A stretch of 26,371 bases of DNA. It comes from an uncultured Candidatus Melainabacteria bacterium. Its GTDB lineage: Bacteria > Cyanobacteriota > Vampirovibrionia > Gastranaerophilales > Gastranaerophilaceae. The position numbers and the translations under genes were made by a program. Below are positions 15,415 through 22,949 of this stretch, piece by piece. The notes below the pieces were generated by a model. The model was not told the DNA's origin and ran no database searches. It worked only from the letters and a program-made list of their open reading frames with translations. The DNA is taken from positions 1-26,371 of the forward strand of contig CAKVJR010000009.1 in the NCBI GenBank assembly GCA_934754855.1, read 5' to 3'. Every line of letters starts with the position of its first letter. The stretch's first letter is position 1.

Positions 15415-17631
15415 TTAGCCCGCTTCATTTTTTTCATCTTCTTCAATTATAATACCTCTGATTTCTTTTGAACCGTCTTCGATATCTTTAACAAGTTTAT
15501 TTTCAATATGTTTCAAAAACTCCTCGTATTCACTTTCAATTTTTGAACTTGATTCTCTGACAATCGAGCCGACAAATTCGATTTTGTGATCTTTGATAAG
15601 TTTCATAATCCTTCTCAATGCAGAATACGTAACCGTTTTGTGCAACAACAAAACGACACCGTCAACCAACTTAGAAATTACAATAAATTCAGGTGTAATT
15701 AAAACAGGTCCGACATCAATAAATACGCAGTCGAAATGTCTTTTCAAAACCTCGATAATCGCCTTAAATGCAGGCGTTCCGAAAAATTCATAAGGCTCAA
15801 GAATATTGTTCGTGTTCATCAAGAAATGAACCCCATGTTTGCAAGTCGAAATCGACTCTAAAACTTCCTGATCAATATTAGCATTCGGATTTACCCGCAA
15901 CTGTCTGCCGACAGATAAAATCAAATCTGAAAATTCTTTTTTGATTTCGATATCTTTTGAAAACTTTTTATACATTGTAGGATTTCTGAAATCGCAATCC
16001 AAAAACATTACGGAATAACCCAATGTGTTAAATCTGTGTGTAATGAATTGCAAAATGTTTGAATGGTATTTTTTCAAACTTGAAGATGAGAAAGTCAAAA
16101 CTTTTTTGTTTTGGTGCAAACATTTTAACTTCAAGTGAGAAATGATATTTTCCTCTGCAATTTTGCAAATTGTATCTTTTTGTGTTTCGGAGATAAGATT
16201 GTTTATCCACGGAATAGCACCGATAATCGGCTCTCCCGTAATTTCTTCGATGTCATAAATATTGTCGCAAATATTTTCCACTAACGTCTTGAGGAATACC
16301 AAGAACGTACCGAGCATGAATCCGAAAATCAAGCCCAACAAAAGAAACTGCATTCTTGTCGGAAAGGACTGTTTTTTCGGAAAATCAGGCATATCGACAA
16401 TAATAACGTTGCTGATTGCTTCGGATTCTTTGAGTTTCGTTTCGATTAATTTTTGTCTTAATTCAGCATAAGCCTTTGCCAACACGGCTTCTTCTTCTTC
16501 CAAATAAGACAAATTGTATTTCATATCAGGGATTTTGGTTTGATCGGCATTAACCTTTTTAAGGGTTTTTCTCAGCGCTCTTTCTTGAGCCTGATAACCC
16601 AATAATTGGGCTTGTTTTTGAGCCAATGTGTCAACCAAATCTTCTCTTACCGTGTCAAAAATCGCTCTGTTTGCATTTGAATTTTGACCGACTGACATTG
16701 AAATTTGAGCCATAATTTGAGTTTTAAGGGTATTAATTTTGGCTCTTTGTGCAATAATTTTGGGGTTTGTGTCAGAGAATTTAACCAAATCATATTCCAA
16801 AATTTGCGTTTCTCTGTTCAAATCCTGTCTTAATTGTTCCAAAACTTTGTTGCCCGAACCGATTGCGACTGCATTAACGGCATCTTTCGTGTTAAGCCCC
16901 AATTGTCTTTGCAACTCTCTGACTGCAGCCTGATTATGTCTGATATTCGCCTGAATATCCGCAATTTTGTTTTCCGTATCCATTTTTTGCTCAACAAGTC
17001 TTTGCGATTGTTGGTCAATATCGATTGCGGAGTTTTCAGTTTGATATGTTTTAATTTTTTCTCGGACATCTTCCCATCTTTGAGAAATTTCATTTATTTT
17101 TTGAGTTAAGTGAATTCTTCTTGTGCGACTGATTTTACCGTTGATTGCCCGATTTGTTTTTTCATATTCTTCAAGAATTTTATTCAAGGTAAATTGAGCC
17201 TGATCAGGAGTTTTGCCCTTGGCAGAAAGAATTAAAATATCTGTGTTCGGTTTTTGTTTGACCGTAATATCAATTTTTCTGTAATCAGGATTTTTAAAAC
17301 CTGCTTCTCTTTGTGCTTCTTCAACCGTTTTGAGTAATTTTTCGGACTTGATAATTTCCATTTGCGTCAAAAGAGGATTGCCCGCATTCGTCAAAGAAGA
17401 CAAATTGCTCGCTTGGTTCAAAGGAGAGATAAACTCCTTTGTTTCCAAATCTTTAATCCAAATTTTTGCCTTAGACTCATATTCGGGACTGTAAAAAGCA
17501 ACAATATATATCAAAGTCCACGCAAAAATGATTATCGTAACCGTAAGTACCAAGTTCATATTTTCTTTGAAACTTCTGAAAAATCTGTTTCTTTGAATAT
17601 TAGCCAATATATCGAAATCAAAATCTATCAT
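15415..17631 (-). CDS. wzc: Wzc-like polysaccharide co-polymerase with degenerate BY-kinase domain
   Basis: 738 residues. Transmembrane helix 1 is at about 27-48. A periplasmic Wzz-type domain with long coiled coils spans about 170-410. A Pro-containing motif (414-424) leads into helix 2 (about 428-450), and the C-terminus is a bacterial tyrosine kinase-like domain. Walker A' (VMFLDCDFRNP, 541-551) and Walker B (DCVFIDVGP, 634-642) are recognisable. The Walker A position reads FSSSSLKKYHSN (514-525) and lacks the GxGK(S/T) phosphate loop. The C-terminal tail has no tyrosine cluster, and no Wzb-type phosphatase gene is in the window. It should still control chain length together with Wza but probably cannot phosphorylate. 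Its ATG overlaps the wza stop (TAATG). Confidence 0.9.
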   Translation of the reverse strand: MIDFDFDILANIQRNRFFRSFKENMNLVLTVTIIIFAWTLIYIVAFYSPEYESKAKIWIKDLETKEFISPLNQASNLSSLTNAGNPLLTQMEIIKSEKLLKTVEEAQREAGFKNPDYRKIDITVKQKPNTDILILSAKGKTPDQAQFTLNKILEEYEKTNRAINGKISRTRRIHLTQKINEISQRWEDVREKIKTYQTENSAIDIDQQSQRLVEQKMDTENKIADIQANIRHNQAAVRELQRQLGLNTKDAVNAVAIGSGNKVLEQLRQDLNRETQILEYDLVKFSDTNPKIIAQRAKINTLKTQIMAQISMSVGQNSNANRAIFDTVREDLVDTLAQKQAQLLGYQAQERALRKTLKKVNADQTKIPDMKYNLSYLEEEEAVLAKAYAELRQKLIETKLKESEAISNVIIVDMPDFPKKQSFPTRMQFLLLGLIFGFMLGTFLVFLKTLVENICDNIYDIEEITGEPIIGAIPWINNLISETQKDTICKIAEENIISHLKLKCLHQNKKVLTFSSSSLKKYHSNILQFITHRFNTLGYSVMFLDCDFRNPTMYKKFSKDIEIKKEFSDLILSVGRQLRVNPNANIDQEVLESISTCKHGVHFLMNTNNILEPYEFFGTPAFKAIIEVLKRHFDCVFIDVGPVLITPEFIVISKLVDGVVLLLHKTVTYSALRRIMKLIKDHKIEFVGSIVRESSSKIESEYEEFLKHIENKLVKDIEDGSKEIRGIIIEEDEKNEAG

Positions 17632-18773
17632 TAATATCCTACTTTCACTTGATATCTGTGAGGTTCAAACATTAACCAAGAATTGTTGTATGCGTTGGCA
17701 AACATATTAAACGGTAAGATAACTTTGTATAACGCTTCAAATGCTTTGCCGATAAGAGGTCGTGTCTTTTCTGGAACATAAACAATATCGTTAGGCATAA
17801 CAGAAATATCCGAAGCCATCGGATTGACAACCTTTGTGACCAATTTTCCCGAAGCATCGGGTCTGCTTAAATAAACTTTTTCAGGAGCATAAGCAGCATC
17901 TTCCAAATAACCGCCCGCACCCATAATTGCCGAATTTAAAGAAATTGAGGCATTATTTTCAAGTTTGATAATTCCGGGGCGGTTAACATAGCCGAAAACC
18001 TTTACGGGAACAAATTTCGGACTAAAGTTCGAGGTTATGTATTTTTGATAATTTTCTTCACTGACAGCGAGCGGGGTATTCAATTTCGGAACATAAACAA
18101 CATCGCCATCTCTCAAGATTAAATCTTGAGTCATATCACCCGATTCCAATATTTTAAGCAAATTGACTTCAAATTCCTCATTGGTTTTGGAATTTCTAAT
18201 CTGTATGTGTTCAAAGTCGGAATCAAATTTTGCACCGCCTGCTGCAATCAAAACATTCGATAAAAGCGGAGATTTTCTCTCGATTTGCTTTACGCTTAAT
18301 TCTTGTGTCGAAAAAGGAGTTCCGATATTTGCGTCCATGTTCAACTCGAAACTTCCGGGTGTTGTAACATTTCCCCGAACATAAGCAACGAACGGCTTTA
18401 ATTGGTCTAATCTTATCGTGACTTGCGGGTCACGAAGATAATATTTATATTTTTCAACCAAAATATCGTGCAATTCTCCGATTGTTTTACCTTGAATATA
18501 AAAAGGTCCTAACGGAGCAATGACAATATTTCCGTCGGGTTGAACCTTTATTTTTTCCTGCGTATATTCGGGACAATCAAAAACGTAAATACTCAATGTA
18601 TCGTTCGTTCCCAAAAGGTAACTTCTGTTTATTTTAGATAAATCGGTGATATTTGTTGTAATTCTTGTTTCCAAAGTCGGATTTTCTTCAATCGCATAGC
18701 AACTTTGTACAAAAAACAAATTTAACAATGCAAATAAGCACACTATAAATAAATTTCTGAAAATTCTACTCAT
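17631..18773 (-). CDS. wza: Wza-like outer-membrane polysaccharide export protein
   Basis: A 380-residue exported protein, close to the size of E. coli Wza. The poly-export domain runs from about residue 52 (YLLGTNDTLSIYVF) through VQPDGNIVIAPLGPF and YLRDPQVTIRL. Two SLBB-type beta-grasp repeats follow: VAYVRGNVTTPGSFELN, and FGYVNRPGIIKLENN with AIMGAGGYLEDAA. The signal peptide ends near VQSCYA; cleavage could be by signal peptidase I after CYA or, with an imperfect lipobox (Gln at -2), lipidation at Cys. It is the first gene of the minus-strand EPS operon, with a TATAAT at 18805-18810 and only a weak GAG ribosome binding site, and it is coupled to wzc by a TAATG overlap. Confidence 0.92.
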   Translation of the reverse strand: MSRIFRNLFIVCLFALLNLFFVQSCYAIEENPTLETRITTNITDLSKINRSYLLGTNDTLSIYVFDCPEYTQEKIKVQPDGNIVIAPLGPFYIQGKTIGELHDILVEKYKYYLRDPQVTIRLDQLKPFVAYVRGNVTTPGSFELNMDANIGTPFSTQELSVKQIERKSPLLSNVLIAAGGAKFDSDFEHIQIRNSKTNEEFEVNLLKILESGDMTQDLILRDGDVVYVPKLNTPLAVSEENYQKYITSNFSPKFVPVKVFGYVNRPGIIKLENNASISLNSAIMGAGGYLEDAAYAPEKVYLSRPDASGKLVTKVVNPMASDISVMPNDIVYVPEKTRPLIGKAFEALYKVILPFNMFANAYNNSWLMFEPHRYQVKVGY

Positions 18774-18804
18774 AATATTCTCAAAATTCGGCTATTCTGA
18801 TAAG

Positions 18805-18810
18805 ATTATA
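18805..18810 (-). promoter_or_regulatory. -10 box of the EPS operon promoter
   Basis: A perfect TATAAT on the minus strand, 31 bases before the wza ATG. The -35 region (ATGAGA or TGAGAA) is far from consensus, so the promoter probably needs an activator. The inverted repeat at 18850-18868 is a candidate binding site. Confidence 0.5.
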
Positions 18811-18849
18811 CTTCAATCAATATCTTTTCTCATGCGGATTTTAAAAAAA

Positions 18850-18868
18850 TTTACAAATGAGGTGTAAA
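18850..18868. promoter_or_regulatory. Inverted repeat between divergent EPS promoters (candidate operator)
   Basis: TTTACA-N7-TGTAAA. Its centre (18859) lies about 60 bases upstream of both predicted transcription starts (minus about 18798, plus about 18917). That is a typical upstream activator position for each side. No regulator is identified. Confidence 0.45.
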
Positions 18869-18881
18869 AAGTCGATTTTAG

Positions 18882-18910
18882 TTGACAAAGGGAAAAATTG
18901 CAGACATAAT
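18882..18910 (+). promoter_or_regulatory. Near-consensus sigma70 promoter of the 19005 gene
   Basis: -35 TTGACA (18882-18887), a 17-base spacer and -10 CATAAT (18905-18910, 5 of 6 matches). The predicted leader is about 88 bases. It contains a start-stop mini-frame, ATG GAG TAA (18942-18950). Confidence 0.75.
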
Positions 18911-19004
18911 AATTGTGTATTTTGTTAAATTGTGTATAGTCATGGAGTAATAATCAACTTATTTAATAAAATACGATATAACATTAATAACAAGCGATAA
19001 AAAA

Positions 19005-19370
19005 ATGAACAATTTTGTGAATGGTGGAAATTCATCAGAAACGAAATTATCATTAAATTCCGATAAAAAACATTTAAGAATATCAGATTTATTTGACAAC
19101 TTATTGCACGGAATAATCGTATATTCTCATAAGTTTTTCGGAACAGATAATAATCGTTCGGTTGATGAATATAAAAAAATTGAAGATGAAAAATATGCTC
19201 AAATTCAATCCGAAGTATCCGAATTGAAGGAACTCAAATTGGAGAGTTTTCATCATTTGCAAGAATATAAAAGAAAAGCAAAACAACTCAATTTATTGGA
19301 AGTGCGTGCAAAATTGGCACAAATAAAACAAAATAGGAAAAAGTTTTCAAGATTTTGGATGCGACACTAA
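19005..19370 (+). CDS. Small coiled-coil protein, unknown function
   Basis: 121 residues, cytosolic by appearance (no signal peptide; one moderately hydrophobic stretch around 30-45). Residues about 50-110 are rich in Glu, Lys, Leu and Gln with heptad-like spacing and should form a coiled coil. The C-terminus is strongly basic and aromatic (KKFSRFWMRH). I do not recognise the family. The ATG has no Shine-Dalgarno sequence, only a run of As ahead of it; no upstream in-frame ATG, GTG or TTG exists before a stop at 18951-18953. It is driven by a near-consensus promoter divergent from the EPS operon and precedes wecC, so a role in EPS assembly or its control is possible but unproven. Confidence 0.65.
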   Translation: MNNFVNGGNSSETKLSLNSDKKHLRISDLFDNLLHGIIVYSHKFFGTDNNRSVDEYKKIEDEKYAQIQSEVSELKELKLESFHHLQEYKRKAKQLNLLEVRAKLAQIKQNRKKFSRFWMRH

Positions 19371-19381
19371 AATTATTCAAC

Positions 19382-19415
19382 ATTGCGGTTAAAAATTTTA
19401 ACCGTACAATATTTT
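19382..19415 (+). terminator. Dyad between the 19005 gene and wecC: weak terminator or operator
   Basis: CGGTTAAAAATTTTAACCG (19386-19404) is a 19-base perfect dyad. ATTG/CAAT flanks extend it, and ATATTTTT follows, as in an intrinsic terminator. The same dyad also fills the space between a possible wecC -35 (TTGCGG) and -10 (TACAAT), so it may instead be an operator. Confidence 0.5.
19383..19410 (+). promoter_or_regulatory. Possible wecC promoter
   Basis: TTGCGG (19383-19388), a 16-base spacer and TACAAT (19405-19410, 5 of 6 matches). The predicted leader is about 31 bases. The -35 matches only three bases, so this is a weak call. Confidence 0.35.
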
Positions 19416-19447
19416 TCAGTTTGAATAGTCACTGATTGGAAAGATTT

Positions 19448-20695
19448 ATGAAAAAGAAAGTTGTATTAATCGGATTAGGATATATCGGGTTGCCGACTGC
19501 AACGTTTTTTGCAAAAAGCGGTGCCGACGTTGTCGGAGTTGATATTAACCCGAAAACCGTTGAAACTGTCAACAGAGGGGAAAATCCGATTTTTGAACCC
19601 GAATTGGACAAAATGGTAAAAGAAGTTGTCGAAGGCAAAAAGTTGCACGCAACCATAACTCCCGAAGAAGGAGATGTTTTTATCATTGCCGTTCCAACTC
19701 CGTTTAAAGAAAATCATGAACCCGATATTTCTTTCGTAATAAACGCAACAAACAGCATTGCAGGCGTTATAAAAAAAGGGAATGTTATCGTTTTGGAATC
19801 AACATCTCCCGTCGGAACAACGGAAATTATCGCAAAACAATTGCAAAGTTTGCGTCCCGATTTAAAAATTCCGACAAACGAAAACGAAGAGGGTGACGTA
19901 TTCATCGCATATTGCCCCGAGAGAATGATTCCGGGAAATGTCTATGAATTGGTCAAAAACGACCGAATTATCGGCGGAATTAACCAAAAATCATCGGAAG
20001 AAACAAAAAAAGTTTACGAATTAATTTCAAAAGGCGAGTTGATTTGCACAAATTCTAAAACGGCAGAAATGTCAAAACTTACCGAAAATTCTTTCAGAGA
20101 TGTAAATATCGCATTTGCAAACGAACTTTCGATAATTTGCGACAAATTGGACATAAACGTATTTGAATTGATAAAATTGGCAAACCACCACCCGAGAGTT
20201 AATATCTTAACCCCCGGCTGCGGAGTTGGCGGACATTGTATCGCAGTTGACCCTTGGTTCATCATCAAGAAAACTCCCGACCAAGCCCATTTGCTTGAAA
20301 CAGCAAGACAGATAAACGATTACAAGCCGAAATTTATTCTTAATAAAGTGGCAGAAAAAATTGATGAATTGATTGCGAGCGGAAAATCATTGAAAGAAAT
20401 AAAAATTTCCTGCTTGGGATTGAGTTTCAAACCGAATATCGACGACTTGAGAGAAAGTCCCGCAATAAAAATCGCCTCGGAATTGTCCAAAAAATACGAA
20501 CATCAGGTCATCTCCGTAGAACCTCACATAAAAAATTTGCCCGAACAATACAAAAACTCGGGTATTGAATTGAGTAATTTGGAAAACGCCTTAGATGCAG
20601 ATATTATCGTTCCGCTTGTGAAACATAAAGAATTTATCGAGATTGATTTTTCGGACAAAAAAGAAAAATTGGTCGATTATATCGGCTTGGTCTAA
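19448..20695 (+). CDS. wecC: UDP-N-acetyl-D-mannosamine dehydrogenase
   Basis: A 415-residue NAD-dependent nucleotide-sugar dehydrogenase that oxidises UDP-ManNAc to UDP-ManNAcA. The start is the ATG at 19448 with GGAAAG 5 bases ahead; a TTG four codons upstream also keeps the frame but lacks such support. The Rossmann motif GLGYIGLPTA is near the N-terminus, then PTPF, STSPVGTTE and AYCPERMIPGNVYELVKNDR (WecC-type CPER.IPG). NHHPRVNILTPGCGVGGHCI carries the catalytic Cys in GGHC, and the C-terminal domain has GLSFKPNIDDLRESPA. The HPRVNI..PG.GVGGHCIAVDPWF block is typical of WecC, not of UDP-glucose dehydrogenase. WecB (the epimerase making the substrate) is not in this window. Confidence 0.92.
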   Translation: MKKKVVLIGLGYIGLPTATFFAKSGADVVGVDINPKTVETVNRGENPIFEPELDKMVKEVVEGKKLHATITPEEGDVFIIAVPTPFKENHEPDISFVINATNSIAGVIKKGNVIVLESTSPVGTTEIIAKQLQSLRPDLKIPTNENEEGDVFIAYCPERMIPGNVYELVKNDRIIGGINQKSSEETKKVYELISKGELICTNSKTAEMSKLTENSFRDVNIAFANELSIICDKLDINVFELIKLANHHPRVNILTPGCGVGGHCIAVDPWFIIKKTPDQAHLLETARQINDYKPKFILNKVAEKIDELIASGKSLKEIKISCLGLSFKPNIDDLRESPAIKIASELSKKYEHQVISVEPHIKNLPEQYKNSGIELSNLENALDADIIVPLVKHKEFIEIDFSDKKEKLVDYIGLV

Positions 20696-20730
20696 AATTT
20701 TTCCAAACAATTTTCATCAAAACTCCAACA

Positions 20731-20764
20731 AAAAAGCGAAACATCAAAATGAGTTTCGCTTTTT
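20731..20764. terminator. Bidirectional intrinsic terminator between wecC and the HEAT-like gene
   Basis: A 12-bp stem: five As then GCGAAAC (20736-20742), a 10-base loop, GTTTCGC (20753-20759) then five Ts. It has T runs on both strands, so it can end both convergent genes. Confidence 0.9.
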
Positions 20765-20784
20765 ATATTAAAAATTCCGAATAA

Positions 20785-21066
20785 CTATGCTGCTTGGTTG
20801 ATTTCAGTAATCAAATAATTTGCAATCCATTCCATATCTTTGTTTGCTGCTGCTGCATTTTTCAAAAAATCGATTGAAGAGTGACCGATTCTAATTAAAG
20901 TCATAGCGACAACACCACGAACACTTCCTGTTACAACAGTGAGGTTTCTGACCAATTCGGGAACAGCCTTTTCACCGAAGTTTACGAGTTCGTTTTCAAG
21001 CATATTTTTGCTTTTGTTATCCGCATTTTCCAACTTTGTCAAAATATCAGCAACTGAGTTATTCAT
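20785..21066 (-). CDS. Small HEAT-repeat-like protein
   Basis: 93 residues, all helical by appearance. The segment LENELVNFGEKAVPELVRNL followed by VRGVVAMTLIRIGHSSIDFL has the two-helix pattern of HEAT/PBS-lyase-type repeats (A.....ALG..A...L...L), so a small protein-protein interaction module is likely. No catalytic residues stand out. AAGGTG precedes the ATG, the same start context as the GT4 gene at 10975-12069. A TATAAT lies at 21099-21104 upstream. HEAT-like proteins are common in Cyanobacteria as phycobilisome lyases, but this short protein cannot be assigned such a role. Confidence 0.7.
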   Translation of the reverse strand: MNNSVADILTKLENADNKSKNMLENELVNFGEKAVPELVRNLTVVTGSVRGVVAMTLIRIGHSSIDFLKNAAAANKDMEWIANYLITEINQAA

Positions 21067-21098
21067 TTTACACCTTTCAATATTCTTATTATGTTTAG

Positions 21099-21104
21099 AT
21101 TATA
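21099..21104 (-). promoter_or_regulatory. -10 box of the HEAT-like gene
   Basis: TATAAT on the minus strand, 32 bases before the ATG. The -35 region (CCGTAA) is poor. Confidence 0.45.
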
Positions 21105-21135
21105 AACCGAAATTTTTAATTTTACGGGATTTTAA

Positions 21136-21141
21136 TATAAT
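21136..21141 (+). promoter_or_regulatory. Possible -10 box for the structured leader and the 21328 gene
   Basis: TATAAT on the plus strand with an AT-rich, non-consensus -35 region. If used, the transcript would begin near 21148 and contain all the stem-loops at 21175-21311. Confidence 0.35.
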
Positions 21142-21174
21142 CTTTATATGAATATTAAAACCCAATAGCCACGG

Positions 21175-21311
21175 GGATTTTTAAGATTTTAAATCCGTAA
21201 AAACCCTCATTCAAATGAATGAGAAATTCAAATTATCCGCCATGACAGTTCAAAACATTATACAAAAGTCTGTTTTTTTGCCCTCGAAAAAGATTTACAC
21301 TCAAACTGTCA
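21175..21311 (+). other. Structured leader region (candidate cis-regulatory RNA or small RNA)
   Basis: Three inverted repeats: GGATTT/AAATCC (21175-21196), CTCATTC-aaat-GAATGAG (21206-21223), and a long-range 8-bp pair TGACAGTT (21243-21250) with AACTGTCA (21304-21311). The last closes a domain that contains a seven-T run, and its 3' arm ends just before the ribosome binding site of the 21328 gene. It matches no riboswitch or RNA family I recognise. Confidence 0.4.
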
Positions 21312-21327
21312 ACGAAAGGAAAGGGAA

Positions 21328-21630
21328 ATGTCCGTTCATCAAAATCCAAACGAAATGAACGCAAAATACGAATTTAAGAATATCAATAAGGAACTGGTAG
21401 ATTGGCTTGAGAGAGAATCGCTCGAAAATAATTGTCGTGTAGAAAAAAAAGAGTGGAAAAGCAAATATAACAGTTACGTCGTATATGACTACGAACCTTT
21501 CTGTTCGGACGGATTTGAGATAAATGTGACGATTTCGTCATACGACATAAATTATGTCAATTTTCTCAAATTTCTCTTTGAAAACAAGGTCAGGACAATA
21601 GAATTTTTGAAAGGTTGTCTGACCGCATAA
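21328..21630 (+). CDS. Small soluble protein, unknown family
   Basis: 100 residues with a strong ribosome binding site (AAAGGAAAGGG ahead of the ATG) and a good terminator after it (21701-21729), so it is probably real. The protein is acidic-to-neutral and aromatic-rich (many Tyr, Phe, Trp), with an alpha-beta pattern: a helix around ELVDWLERESLE, strands around SYVVYDYEPF and FEINVTISSYD, and a helix around NFLKFLFE. No signal peptide or membrane segment. I do not recognise it. Its long leader (21142-21327) has inverted repeats that could control translation. Confidence 0.65.
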   Translation: MSVHQNPNEMNAKYEFKNINKELVDWLERESLENNCRVEKKEWKSKYNSYVVYDYEPFCSDGFEINVTISSYDINYVNFLKFLFENKVRTIEFLKGCLTA

Positions 21631-21700
21631 GCCCCAAAGTCAAACACCGTATTCTTTCGGGTTATCTGCTTATTGACGAAACAGAGGCTGTTTTCAAAGC

Positions 21701-21729
21701 AAAAGTGTCGGTAGTCGCCGACACTTTTT
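21701..21729 (+). terminator. Intrinsic terminator of the 21328 gene
   Basis: A perfect 11-bp stem AAAAGTGTCGG (21701-21711) / CCGACACTTTT (21718-21728) with a 6-base loop, followed by further Ts. It may also serve the convergent EamA-family gene, though the minus-strand T run is shorter. Confidence 0.88.
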
Positions 21730-21778
21730 GTTTTTAAAATTTGATTTTTCGGAAAATTCCTCTAAAATTTTTCTTCAA

Positions 21779-22735
21779 CTATTTTTTCAAGGAAGATGTT
21801 GTAGAACGCAAAAAGTTTCTCAACTTGACCAATTTTCTTTTATCTTTCATTTGGCTGATATAAATACCAACGAAAATCAACAGGCAAGCCAAAATTTGCG
21901 TAAGGTTGAATGTTTCTCCGAGGAAGAAACAGCCGAAACAAATTGATGAAATCGGCAATGTATATAAGAAAGGCGACGCCTTACTTGCCGAAAGAGTGCA
22001 AAAACCGTAGTTATAAAGAGCGTATGAAACAACCGTCAAAACACCCAAATAAAGTAAAATCGGCAAACTTTCATTCACAACGAAAACAAATCTTCCATGC
22101 TTATAAATATTTAAACAGACGAAAAATACCAACCCCAAAATAACCTGCGAACCAGCAAGAAAGAACGGAGGATATTTATCCATAAGATATTTTGTCGTGA
22201 TAACGCTTGTGACAGTAAGGATTTCAGCACAAAGTTCGAGAGAATTTCCCAAAATCGGTCTTGGTGCGAGTTCGTTAACATCAGAGCCGACAGAGAGGAC
22301 AATAGAGCCGATAATCCCCATAAATACACCGATGTAGGCAATTTTCGGCATGTGCTCTTTTAAAATTATCCTTGCAAAAATGATAATCAAAATCGGTTCT
22401 AACGAACTGACAACGCCCGCTTGCCCCGAAGAAGTAAATCTTAGAGCATGCGTTTCAAACAAAAAATAAAGGCATGGCTCGCAAATCGTCATTAAGAGCA
22501 AAAATTTATAGTCGATTTTGTCAACATGCAAGTCCTTATAAACCGTGCAAAAAAACGGTAAAAAGAGAATTGATGAGATAAGCATTCTCAACGTTATCAT
22601 CTCAATTTCACTGTAATAATTAAGGCAAACCTTCATAGCAGTAAGCGTCGTGCCATATAAAGTCGTCGCTAAAATTAATGAAATATATGCAAATGTTTCA
22701 TTCTTATTACAGTTATTGAGTAAAAATCTTTTCAT
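21779..22735 (-). CDS. EamA-family (drug/metabolite) transporter
   Basis: A 318-residue inner-membrane protein with about ten hydrophobic helices forming two EamA repeats. Typical blocks are ISLILATTLYGTTLTAMK (helix 1), THALRFTSSGQAGVVSSLEP (end of repeat 1, helices 3-4), ILKEHMPKIAYIGVFMGIIG, and in repeat 2 YNYGFCTLSASKASPF then FFLGETFNLTQILACLLIF. The ATG at complement 22733-22735 is chosen; a TTG four codons upstream is in frame, and neither start has a clear Shine-Dalgarno sequence. It exports or imports a small metabolite by analogy with the family; the substrate is unknown. No functional link to its neighbours is evident. Confidence 0.88.
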   Translation of the reverse strand: MKRFLLNNCNKNETFAYISLILATTLYGTTLTAMKVCLNYYSEIEMITLRMLISSILFLPFFCTVYKDLHVDKIDYKFLLLMTICEPCLYFLFETHALRFTSSGQAGVVSSLEPILIIIFARIILKEHMPKIAYIGVFMGIIGSIVLSVGSDVNELAPRPILGNSLELCAEILTVTSVITTKYLMDKYPPFFLAGSQVILGLVFFVCLNIYKHGRFVFVVNESLPILLYLGVLTVVSYALYNYGFCTLSASKASPFLYTLPISSICFGCFFLGETFNLTQILACLLIFVGIYISQMKDKRKLVKLRNFLRSTTSSLKK

Positions 22736-22832
22736 TTCATACAACAAACCAAATTTGATAACTTACATATGATGAAATAAAAACAATTTTAAATCAACAT
22801 GAAAAATTTTTTCAAAAAAATAAAATTTTTGC

Positions 22833-22861
22833 TTGTAAAGAATTTAATTTTGGTTTAATAT
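22833..22861 (+). promoter_or_regulatory. Predicted promoter of the rpaB gene
   Basis: TTGTAA (22833-22838), a 17-base spacer and TAATAT (22856-22861). The leader is about 80 bases, with AGAAGG 8 bases before the ATG. The -35 overlaps CTTTACAAG read on the opposite strand, a single HLR1-like half-site, so autoregulation is conceivable. Confidence 0.4.
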
Positions 22862-22949
22862 AAATTCACAAAAGAAATATTTTGTAATACACAAAACTTA
22901 TCAAATTAGTCAAGAAGTAATACAAAGGATTAGATAGAAGGCATAAATT

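Noticed and set aside
21328..21630. Mobile-element or phage origin of the small orphan gene
   Set aside because: No integrase, transposase, terminal repeats or attachment-site duplication are visible nearby; an unknown family alone is not evidence of transfer.
22736..22747. TTG start for the EamA-family transporter
   Set aside because: An in-frame ATG lies four codons downstream and the TTG has no ribosome binding site; the choice does not affect the membrane domain.
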